Shown piece after piece: positions 49,803 through 57,600 of a DNA stretch of 64,000 bases. Within the stretch, counting starts at the first letter, position 1, and each line of letters opens with the position of its first letter. This DNA comes from Sipunculus nudus (Eukaryota; Annelida; Sipuncula; Golfingiida; Sipunculidae): positions 953,973 through 1,017,972 of the forward strand of contig JAPPUL010000073.1 of the NCBI GenBank assembly GCA_026874595.1, in the 5' to 3' direction. The notes under the pieces were generated by a model that was given only the letters and a program-made list of their open reading frames with translations, did no database searches and was not told where the DNA came from. A program made the translations under genes and the position numbers.

Positions 49803-51347
49803 ATGAGAAGAATGTATTTGCTTATAATCTTAACGATTATGGTGCTGGTGCTTGGCTGCGGGAATACGGACGGAACAGGAGTTAAGGACGGAGGACAGCA
49901 AGGGTCAGAGCAGGACAGTAAGGACAAGAAACAAGCAGGGCAAAGCGGGACAGGAGCAGGGCCAAGCGGCGGTGCACAAGGGCAAAGCGGGACAGGAGCA
50001 GGGCAAAGCGGGACAGGAGCAGGGCAAAGCGGGACAGGAGCAGGGCAAGGCGGACAAGCAGGGCAAGGCGGCGGTGCAGGAGGGCAAGGCGGACAAACAG
50101 GTACAGGGTCACAAGGGCCAGGAGGCGGTGCAGGAGGGCAAGGCGGACAAACAGGTACAGGGTCACAAGGGCCAGGAGGCGGTGCAGGAGGGCAAAGCGG
50201 ACAAGCAGGGCCAAGCGGCGGTGCACAGGGGCCAAGCGGCGGTGCACAAGGGCAAAGCGGCGGTGCAGGAGGGCAAGGCGGACAAGCAGGAGCTGCAACA
50301 TGTCCTGATAAAAGCTATACTGCTATATCAACAGCGGCTGATTTAAAAGCGAAGTTAAAAGACGGGAACATTTGTCTAACAGCTGACATTGAATTAGAAA
50401 ACTGGGTGAGTATAGAAGAGTTTAAAGGCAAACTGGATGGAAATTATAAGACGCTAACAATAAATTCGTTTGGATATGGAGCTGTTGGGCTCATAAAGAC
50501 AATAGCAGCTAATGGAGAAGTTAAGGATTTAAGTATAAAGCTTGAAGTAGATCTTACTTCTGATAAGAATAATGTGTATGTAGGAGTGCTAGCAGGAGAG
50601 AATAAAGGAAGAATAGACAATGTGAATGTGAAGATGGCAAGCGGCAAAAAAGTAGAGACTAAGGGAGCCCACTCAAGCGCCGGCGGGCTAGTTGGACATA
50701 ACGATGGCACAATAACAAACAGCTATGCAACTGGAGCTGTTGAGGGAAAGGGCGATACAGATATAGGCGGGCTTGTTGGATTTAACTATCTCGGCAAAAT
50801 AGAAAACAGCTATGCAACTGGAGCTGTTGAGGGAGAGGGCGATACAGATATAGGCGGGCTAGTTGGAGATAACGAGAGCGGCACAATAACAAACAGCTAT
50901 GCAACTGGAGCTGTGTCTTCTGCATCTGGAAACGACGATAGAGCAGGCGGGCTCGTTGGATTTAACTATCGCGGCAAAATAGAAAACAGCTATGCAACTG
51001 GAGCTGTTACAGGAACTAACCTTGCAGGCGGGCTAGTTGGAGATAACGAGGACGGCACAATAACAAACAGCTATGCAACAGGAGCTGTGTCTGCATCTGG
51101 AAGCAGCTCAAACGCAGGCGGGCTCGTTGGATATAACGAGGACGGCACAATAACAAACAGTTTCTGTTTGGTGGACAAGACGGGTCTTAATGCAGTTGGG
51201 AGCAACGCTCAGGCTACAGGTGTAACAGCAATAGAGGAAAGCGCAATTATAGCAACTACGTTTACTAATGCAGGCTGGTCAAGGTCTGTTTGGAAGAATT
51301 TGGTAGCCAGACAATGGCCAAAGCTTGCGTGGCAAACGCAACAATAA
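49803..51347 (+). CDS. GLUG-repeat lipoprotein 15
   Basis: Last gene of the array. From the ATG at 49803 (GGAGG ribosome site 11 bases upstream, inside a longer frame starting at 49779) it has 514 residues. The signal peptide MRRMYLLIILTIMVLVLGC fuses the MRRMYLL start of genes 6-7 with the VLGC end of genes 1-3. A Gly-rich stalk of about 120 residues, the CPDKSYTAISTAADL cap and six GLUG repeats follow, ending SVWKNLVARQWPKLAWQTQQ. Its third-last repeats share phrases with gene 3 (AVTGTNLAGG). A strong hairpin follows. Confidence 0.85.
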   Translation: MRRMYLLIILTIMVLVLGCGNTDGTGVKDGGQQGSEQDSKDKKQAGQSGTGAGPSGGAQGQSGTGAGQSGTGAGQSGTGAGQGGQAGQGGGAGGQGGQTGTGSQGPGGGAGGQGGQTGTGSQGPGGGAGGQSGQAGPSGGAQGPSGGAQGQSGGAGGQGGQAGAATCPDKSYTAISTAADLKAKLKDGNICLTADIELENWVSIEEFKGKLDGNYKTLTINSFGYGAVGLIKTIAANGEVKDLSIKLEVDLTSDKNNVYVGVLAGENKGRIDNVNVKMASGKKVETKGAHSSAGGLVGHNDGTITNSYATGAVEGKGDTDIGGLVGFNYLGKIENSYATGAVEGEGDTDIGGLVGDNESGTITNSYATGAVSSASGNDDRAGGLVGFNYRGKIENSYATGAVTGTNLAGGLVGDNEDGTITNSYATGAVSASGSSSNAGGLVGYNEDGTITNSFCLVDKTGLNAVGSNAQATGVTAIEESAIIATTFTNAGWSRSVWKNLVARQWPKLAWQTQQ

Positions 51348-51359
51348 TTTGTATACCTG

Positions 51360-51393
51360 GCGACACATTAAATTGGCAGTGCCAAAGTGTCGC
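51360..51393 (+). terminator. Strong hairpin closing the GLUG array
   Basis: Outer stem GCGACAC / GTGTCGC with an inner stem TTGGC / GCCAA, 13 bases after the last GLUG stop codon. Confidence 0.65.
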
Positions 51394-51534
51394 TAGTATC
51401 CATTCCAATATCTAGCTCTTTCTCTTCCCTATATCTACAATAGATGTTACAGGAGGATGCAGCATTCTTAGCATATTTATGTGTAATCACAAAATCATAC
51501 AAATAGAAAGAAACAATAAGATGCAAGTAGTGCA

Positions 51535-51797
51535 GGATATTTGAGCCTGTAGTCTTTGTTGCGACCTTCGATAATGAAGACGAGGCGCTTTCGATTACAA
51601 ATGACATATTATACGGCCTTGAAGCAGGAATATACAAGCAGGAATATACAAGAGATATTAGGAGATAGCCCATTTTATATAGCAAAGGCTCAATATGAGT
51701 TATGCCTCCGCCCATACAGATGTAGATGTAGTAGAATAACCAGGTAGCGGTTTTTCGATAGAAGCATCAAAGGGAGTAAGGTTTATAATACAGTAGT
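51535..51797 (+). pseudogene. Decayed C-terminal fragment of an aldehyde dehydrogenase
   Basis: One frame reads RIFEPVVFVATFDNEDEALS then ITNDILYGLEAGIY and a TRDI, which matches the (EE)IFGPVV...F.(T)EDEA...N...YGL.AGI.T.D segment near the C-terminus of aldehyde dehydrogenases. A short duplication (GCAGGAATATACAA) interrupts it. Further on another frame reads SYASAHTDVDVVE, a stop, PGSGFSIEASKGVRFI, similar to the family's final residues. Stops, frameshifts and the missing N-terminal 80 percent show it is dead. The original enzyme's substrate cannot be told. About 140 bases of featureless sequence precede it and 117 AT-rich bases follow. Confidence 0.65.
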
Positions 51798-51914
51798 TTG
51801 GACTTAACATATTAAACATAATATAAACCTTCAATAAAAGCCCACGGTAAGGTAATTATAATTAATTATATACTATTATATAAATTATATACTCTTAACC
51901 TATAATCTAAATAC

Positions 51915-54377
51915 TTAACGATACCTTCTTGATTTAAAACTAACAGTTTTCTGATACTCCTTCATAGGCCCAACACGACGAATATTAGCCCACGTGCCTT
52001 TATAATACGGGATAATGTTTTCATCAACTGCATCTGTTGTAATGTCTCCAACTGTACCATTATCATATCCAAATAGCATAAACACTTGTCCTGGTTTTAT
52101 AGCTTCTTCTATATAAGCCATAGCATAAGTAGAACCAAAATCGTTATATATTTCTACTATATCACTACTTATTATATTGAGCTTCTTGGCATCAGACGGA
52201 TTAATCTCAACAGGTGCCATAGGATATCTTTTCTTTCTAAAATCCATAAACCTATCATGATACGCAGTTTGCCATATCTGATTAGTCCGACCGTTGTTTA
52301 TCCAGAACTTGTACTTCTTCTTTTGACGCGCTACAATCGGGAGCAGTCCTTTCCATGGCGAGGCTTTAAAATGGGCTTTACCATCTTTTGTTGAAAACTT
52401 ATAATCACTATAAAGCATCTGTGTCCCAATCAGTTTGCCATCTTTATATTCTTTTATAGGCAACTGTACACCGTTATTACCCATCGCCCGCAAGCGTTCA
52501 TAAGTTGCAATATCCCCCGTGCTGCCACCTTGACTATCTATTCCTTTTGGCTTCCTAAAACCTGCATTAAATACATCTTCTTCACTTTTCCAATTAAAGC
52601 CTGAAAAGCGTCTTGCCATCTTACTATTACCTTCTTTTTGATATAACTTTCTTATTGTATTAGCTATATCTGCAGCTATTAAACAATCCGGCTTTGCAAC
52701 CCCAGGCGGATCCATAAACTTCTGAGAAAGGCGTAGCCGTCTTTCGCCATTCATAGACGTTAAGTTCATTTCTCCAGGATGGGCTCCCGGTAAAACCAAA
52801 TGAGATACATTACTAAAGCGAGTCGGATATATATCTATCGTCGTTATAAAAAGTCCGCCCTTCCTAACCCCTTTATATATCGCATTCACCTTCTCGTCAA
52901 TAGTTGCTCCCACAAGCTTTGACAACTCCTGCTTAACTATGTTTGCCCTTCTTAATATTGACTTTTTATAATTATCTGCATTACAGGTCGTTTGTAGCGA
53001 ATTACAAGCCCATACCGTAAGCATCTTGCCATTGCCTTTAATTATTTCTTTGTCGATATAAGGTGCAGGACGCGGTCCTGGATATGGCGGCCTTGCATAT
53101 CCTTCTTGATGCCCTCCCATCCGTACTACTCCCGTACCTCGACGCCCTACATTATGAGTTGCCAAAACTAAATCTACTAAAGACACTTGTATGTGATAAT
53201 TATCATTACCCCATATAATCCCTTTCTCATAAGCATGCATCGTTCTAGGTCTATGCCCAGATGCTTTTGGTTTATAAGCCCACTCCGCCGCCTTAACTAG
53301 GTCTGCAGTGCTTATTCCTGTTATCTTGCTGCACTGACTTAGCGACAGCTTATTACTTCTTAACGCTGTTTTAAAGCCTTTTGTATATTTGTTTATAAAT
53401 TCTTCGTCATGCCATCCCTGTTCTACCACAAACGTAAACAGTCCATTAAAAAGGGCTATATCTGTTCCTGGATTTATATCCAAATGCAAAACATTATCAC
53501 GCCCTGCTATCTGCTCTGATGCTGAAATACTTGGACTCCGCCTCGGGTCAACGAATATTATTTTTGCCCTACCTCTTGTCTCGCCAGAAAGATAATATTT
53601 ATCTTTTGTACTAACACTCGTCCCATTTAGATTAATCTCCCAGTGTCTTAGGAAGTAATTAGTTTGTGTTTCATAAGGATTTGCTCCTATGCAAAATATT
53701 GTATCTGCAATCTGTGCATCTTCGTAGCTATTATTAAGCTCGCCTATCCCCATATCCCTTGTGCCATGGCATTCTGAGTTATACGCAGGCCTGTTATGTA
53801 TTCTAACCATTTTTGTCTTTAGTGCACTAAACATTAATTTACCAGTTGCGTACGTATTCTCAAACCCTCCTCCAGCTCCACCATGATCAAAGGCATTAAA
53901 GAATATTTGATCAGGGCCATACCTATCTAATATTCGCTTAGTTACCTTAGCATAAAGCTCTAAAGCATATTCCCAACCCGTATCAGTTAAATCAGCCCCT
54001 GTAAACATAGATGGGTATTTTAATCTATTTGCAGTTGGTGATTTACTATTATACATTACACTAGCAAGAGCACCACCACGGGTAGATGCATAACCAGTAT
54101 TGACCACACACTCCTTATCCGGGACTATCATTATATTATATTTGCGACCATCATTATCCTCTATCTCATTAACCATAGCAGGTGTTAGAGTTATCTCCTC
54201 AGGCCCTAATTGTTTTGTAAAGTCCACTCCAAGAGCATTACTTCTTTCCTCACGCCCCCCTTCCCTATTTATTGGCCATTTATATACATTATACCCACAG
54301 CCCACTATGCAAAAATGACACGTTAGTTTGCTATGCTTTGTTCCAGATGGCGGTAATGGAATCTTTTTAATGCTCAT
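51915..54377 (-). CDS. aioA: Arsenite oxidase large subunit (molybdopterin)
   Basis: Catalytic subunit that oxidises arsenite to arsenate in the periplasm, using bis-molybdopterin and a [3Fe-4S] cluster. At 820 residues it is the family length. Cluster ligands Cys20, Cys23 and Cys27 lie in [11 protein letters not shown], and the position where other molybdoenzymes have a fourth Cys is Ser98 (GYASTRGG), the AioA hallmark. Active-site blocks [21 protein letters not shown] and [17 protein letters not shown] are present. It has no signal peptide of its own, as expected if it is carried out with the Tat-signalled AioB. It follows aioB by 70 bases. No aioXSR sensor genes or cytochrome partner are adjacent. 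Confidence 0.94.
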   Translation of the reverse strand: MSIKKIPLPPSGTKHSKLTCHFCIVGCGYNVYKWPINREGGREERSNALGVDFTKQLGPEEITLTPAMVNEIEDNDGRKYNIMIVPDKECVVNTGYASTRGGALASVMYNSKSPTANRLKYPSMFTGADLTDTGWEYALELYAKVTKRILDRYGPDQIFFNAFDHGGAGGGFENTYATGKLMFSALKTKMVRIHNRPAYNSECHGTRDMGIGELNNSYEDAQIADTIFCIGANPYETQTNYFLRHWEINLNGTSVSTKDKYYLSGETRGRAKIIFVDPRRSPSISASEQIAGRDNVLHLDINPGTDIALFNGLFTFVVEQGWHDEEFINKYTKGFKTALRSNKLSLSQCSKITGISTADLVKAAEWAYKPKASGHRPRTMHAYEKGIIWGNDNYHIQVSLVDLVLATHNVGRRGTGVVRMGGHQEGYARPPYPGPRPAPYIDKEIIKGNGKMLTVWACNSLQTTCNADNYKKSILRRANIVKQELSKLVGATIDEKVNAIYKGVRKGGLFITTIDIYPTRFSNVSHLVLPGAHPGEMNLTSMNGERRLRLSQKFMDPPGVAKPDCLIAADIANTIRKLYQKEGNSKMARRFSGFNWKSEEDVFNAGFRKPKGIDSQGGSTGDIATYERLRAMGNNGVQLPIKEYKDGKLIGTQMLYSDYKFSTKDGKAHFKASPWKGLLPIVARQKKKYKFWINNGRTNQIWQTAYHDRFMDFRKKRYPMAPVEINPSDAKKLNIISSDIVEIYNDFGSTYAMAYIEEAIKPGQVFMLFGYDNGTVGDITTDAVDENIIPYYKGTWANIRRVGPMKEYQKTVSFKSRRYR

Positions 54378-54447
54378 ATCTACTCTCCTCTAATTTAGTT
54401 ATCTTAAAGATTTAGCTATTCCTAAGTATAGGAGTATTTAAAATAAT

Positions 54448-55020
54448 TTAGATAATATTGCTTTGCCTGCCGTAAATCATACCATTAACACCAGTTGCCA
54501 TTATAGAGTCGGTATTTGAATCATACTCAAGGATAATTTGCGGTAGATTTATAGTGCCTTGGCCGCATGTTTGTTGTCCGGCTATGGCAGAATCGAATAT
54601 ACTAAAGTGACATGGACATTTAAAAGTCTTTGTTTTCTTATCATAACCCGTGGCACAACCCATATGTGTACAAAGCCGACTAAAGGCAACAATACTATTA
54701 TTAGGACCAACACCACCCAAAGCACTTTCTCCTATATCAACTAATACGCATGGAGAGTCTTTATCTGGGTATGTAAAACTTTTGGGGCTGTTTACTTTAA
54801 GTTCTTTTGCCTTTGCTATAGTAGATGTGGATGAGGAGGAGGATGAGGATGCATCCTTTTTTGTGCTATCTTCTTTTGTTGTACTTTTTGCACTATCTTT
54901 TTGTTTTTGCTCTGCCTTACAAGCGGCTCCAACTATCGCAGAGCCTGCAATACCTGCACTTAGAGTTAAAAACTTTCTTCTGTTAATCGAGCTTTTAATT
55001 GAGCTTCCAAGTTCTTCCAT
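54448..55020 (-). CDS. aioB: Arsenite oxidase small subunit (Rieske [2Fe-2S])
   Basis: Electron-transfer partner of AioA. The 190-residue protein starts with a Tat signal ([21 protein letters not shown]); the following AACK could serve as a lipobox, giving a Tat-exported lipoprotein. A long Lys/Ser/Thr linker (about residues 35-68) separates it from the Rieske domain. Cluster ligands are in LCTHMGC and CPCHFSIFD, including the two extra cysteines that form the usual stabilising disulfide. A GGGGAGG ribosome site and a near-consensus promoter precede it. Gene order aioB-aioA is the canonical one. The pair is on the minus strand in an otherwise mostly plus-strand arm. Confidence 0.93.
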   Translation of the reverse strand: MEELGSSIKSSINRRKFLTLSAGIAGSAIVGAACKAEQKQKDSAKSTTKEDSTKKDASSSSSSSTSTIAKAKELKVNSPKSFTYPDKDSPCVLVDIGESALGGVGPNNSIVAFSRLCTHMGCATGYDKKTKTFKCPCHFSIFDSAIAGQQTCGQGTINLPQIILEYDSNTDSIMATGVNGMIYGRQSNII

Positions 55021-55100
55021 ATAGCCTCCCCATAAATAAAATATTAAATCTGTACAAAAATCATTTTAGGTTTATACTCTTACTATCTATAACTTAGTTG

Positions 55101-55129
55101 AGTATAAGTTTATAAGGGGAATAAGTCAA
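55101..55129 (-). promoter_or_regulatory. Predicted promoter of aioBA
   Basis: On the minus strand TTGACT, exactly 17 bases, TATACT, about 80 bases upstream of the aioB ATG. An inverted repeat AACTTA-8-TAAGTT overlaps the -10 box and could be an operator. No -12/-24 sigma54 pattern, as reported for some aio operons, was seen. Confidence 0.6.
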
Positions 55130-55315
55130 CAAAAAAAATAAGGATTGCTTGTAAAAATTGATTAAATAAACAAAATAACATTAGATTGAAATTAAGGATA
55201 AATTACAAATATAAAAAGTTGATTAAGTCGCTGCCAAAGGGGGAATTTATTATTACTATATATGACTTACTATGACTTACAAAAGTAAACGAGTATAAAA
55301 AAGGGCGAAAAGAGG

Positions 55316-56641
55316 ATGTCAGTACGGAACTTCAAGGGGACAAGAGATTACCTGCCAAATGAAATGATCTTACGAAACCAGATAATAGAAAAGATAAAGA
55401 AGACATACGAAAGATATGGTTTTGTCCCGCTTGAGACCCCAGCAATAGAGTATCTAGACATACTGTTAAATAAATACGGAGAGGAGGCAGACAGGCTAAT
55501 ATACCGTTTAGACTACAAAGGCGGGAATGTTGCAGGTTTGAAATACGATTTAACAGTACCGCTATCGCGGTTTTGGAATCAAAATAAAGATGTTCTACAA
55601 AAGCCGTTTCGGCGTTACCAGATACAGCCTGTATGGCGAGCAGACAGGCCACAACCGAATCAAGGACGTTTTCGAGAGTTTTATCAATGCGATGCAGACA
55701 TAGTGGGCGAAGAAGATCTTGCAGCGGATGCAGAAATCATAACGATGACAAACGAAGTTCTAAAAGCCCTTGAGATAGGAAGATACGTAATAAGGCTAAA
55801 TAACAGGAAGCTTTTAAATGGAATTACAAAACTATCTGGGCTAAAAGAGGGCACAGAGGCGATATTCTACCGGACATTAGATAAACTTGACAAGCTAGGC
55901 GAGAGTGGCGTTCAAGAAGAGTTAGTTAGTTTAAAGTATAAAGCAGAGGCTATAGATAAAGTTTTTAGTCTAATAAAACTAGGCTATACTAAAAAAGAGT
56001 CTAATGAGTTATTTTTAAATGAGTTAAAAGATATTTTGGATGGGATAGAAGATGGGGAGGCAGGTATTTTGGAGCTTGAAAGAATACTAAGCTATCTTAG
56101 GCTTACCGGAGTTGAGCAAGAGAATATAAGACTTGATCTAAGTCTAGTAAGGGGTCTTGATTATTATACAGGGACAGTATATGAGAGTAATTCATTAGAG
56201 CAAAAAAACATAGGCAGTCTAAGCGGTGGAGGACGATATGACAATCTTTTAGGGAGTTATAGGGGCGAGGCTGTACCTTCGGTAGGAAGTACAATAGGGC
56301 TTGATCGTATACTAAGCTTACTAAAGCAGCTTGGCAAGATAAAAACAAAAAGCAGTCTAACAAAAGTGTTAATAACGTTGTTTAGGAGTGATTTTAAGGG
56401 TGATGTACTAAAACTTGCAAGTAAGCTTCGGGGACATGGGATAAACGTAGAGACAATATATAAAGAGATGAAGCTTAAAAAACAATTTAGCTATGCAGAC
56501 AAAAAAGAGATAAACTACGTAATAGTATATGGACCTGATGAGATAAAAGCGGGGCAGGTAACGTTAAAAGAGCTTAAGAGCGGCAGACAAAATACTTTGA
56601 GCTTGGACGAAGCAATAAAGAAGCTGCTTGAAAATGATTAA
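55316..56641 (+). CDS. hisS: Histidyl-tRNA synthetase
   Basis: Charges tRNA-His. The 441-residue class II synthetase starts NFKGTRDYLPNEM, typical of HisRS. Motif 2 is RRYQIQPVWRADRPQPNQGRFREFYQCDADIVG, the HisA motif is VRGLDYYTGTVYE, and motif 3 contains GGRYDNLLG...PSVGSTIGLDRI. A C-terminal anticodon-binding domain covers the last 100 or so residues. AAGGG lies about 10 bases before the ATG. It is divergent from aioBA and first of a plus-strand run hisS-thiD-gyrA. Confidence 0.95.
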   Translation: MSVRNFKGTRDYLPNEMILRNQIIEKIKKTYERYGFVPLETPAIEYLDILLNKYGEEADRLIYRLDYKGGNVAGLKYDLTVPLSRFWNQNKDVLQKPFRRYQIQPVWRADRPQPNQGRFREFYQCDADIVGEEDLAADAEIITMTNEVLKALEIGRYVIRLNNRKLLNGITKLSGLKEGTEAIFYRTLDKLDKLGESGVQEELVSLKYKAEAIDKVFSLIKLGYTKKESNELFLNELKDILDGIEDGEAGILELERILSYLRLTGVEQENIRLDLSLVRGLDYYTGTVYESNSLEQKNIGSLSGGGRYDNLLGSYRGEAVPSVGSTIGLDRILSLLKQLGKIKTKSSLTKVLITLFRSDFKGDVLKLASKLRGHGINVETIYKEMKLKKQFSYADKKEINYVIVYGPDEIKAGQVTLKELKSGRQNTLSLDEAIKKLLEND

Positions 56642-56686
56642 ATATAAATGTATTAAACGGGCTTTTAGTTGAGGAAAGGGATAAAG

Positions 56687-57550
56687 ATGTTGGAAGAGCG
56701 AGGCTGCATATTAAGCATTGGGGGTTCAGATCCAAGTTGTGGAGCAGGGGTACAAGGTGATTTAAAGACGATATGCGCCCTTGGAGGTTATGGACTTACG
56801 GTTTTAACGGTAGTAACGGCTCAAAATACGAGAGGAGTACTTGGGGTTGAGGTACTAGGAGAAGATATAATAGATTGTCAACTAAGGGCAGTTTTTAAAG
56901 ATTTTAATATAAAAGGAGTAAAAGTAGGGATACTATACAGCAAAGGGATAGCAGAAGTTATAAAAGGCTATATGAGTTATAATAAAGAGATTCCGTGGAT
57001 ACTAGATCCTGTGTTATCAGCAACGGTAAGCGGGGAAAGGTTTGTAAAGGAGAATGGAGAAAAAGAGCTAATAGATTATTTAAATACAGAACTCTTTCGA
57101 AGAAGCACCTTAATAACTCCGAACCTAAAAGAGTTTTGTATATTAACAAATAGCAAACCCAAAGATAAAGAATGGCTTAAAGAGGAGTTAAAAAGTTACG
57201 GGGAGAGACTTGGAGGCGAGGTTGGGATATTGTTAAAGGGGGGTCATAAACTCAGAGAACTTAGAGGGGGTATAGGAAAAGCTAAGAGTAGTTCTTATGA
57301 AGATAAATATGCGCAAGACATACTATATAAAGCCAAAGAGTTATACTATTATAAAGAAGAGCGTGTTAACGCAAAAGGGACACATGGTACTGGTTGTGGT
57401 TTATCAAGTGCAATAACATATTATATGGGCGAAGGACTTAGTTTAAGGGAAGCGATAGAAAAAGCAAAGAAGTATATAACAAAAGCGTTAAAAAAGTCGT
57501 ACAAGCTTGGCAAAGAAGGCGGCCCTATAAACCACTTTTGTATTTCATAA
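56687..57550 (+). CDS. thiD: Hydroxymethylpyrimidine/phosphomethylpyrimidine kinase
   Basis: Phosphorylates HMP and HMP-P for thiamine synthesis or salvage. I place the start at the ATG at 56687 (287 residues), which has AGGAAAGGG just upstream; an in-frame TTG 18 bases earlier overlaps that site. Motifs: ILSIGGSDPSCGAGVQGDLK at the start, TVVTAQNTRGV, VGILYS, DPVLSATVSGE, ITPNLKEFCIL and the anion-hole signature NAKGTHGTGCGLSSAIT near residue 240. A Lys-rich insertion precedes the C-terminal signature. No TPP riboswitch is visible and the other thi genes are absent here. Confidence 0.92.
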   Translation: MLEERGCILSIGGSDPSCGAGVQGDLKTICALGGYGLTVLTVVTAQNTRGVLGVEVLGEDIIDCQLRAVFKDFNIKGVKVGILYSKGIAEVIKGYMSYNKEIPWILDPVLSATVSGERFVKENGEKELIDYLNTELFRRSTLITPNLKEFCILTNSKPKDKEWLKEELKSYGERLGGEVGILLKGGHKLRELRGGIGKAKSSSYEDKYAQDILYKAKELYYYKEERVNAKGTHGTGCGLSSAITYYMGEGLSLREAIEKAKKYITKALKKSYKLGKEGGPINHFCIS

Positions 57551-57600
57551 AAAGACATAAATAATATAGATAAAATAAATTAAAAGATTAGGAGAATACC

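Noticed and set aside
22450-51393. Mobile element or prophage carrying the GLUG array
   Set aside because: No transposase, integrase, terminal repeats, tRNA border or phage genes are visible; local duplication explains the array.
51368-51715. Minus-strand frame of 115 codons beside the GLUG array end
   Set aside because: No ribosome site or family similarity, and the plus strand here carries the aldehyde dehydrogenase remnant.
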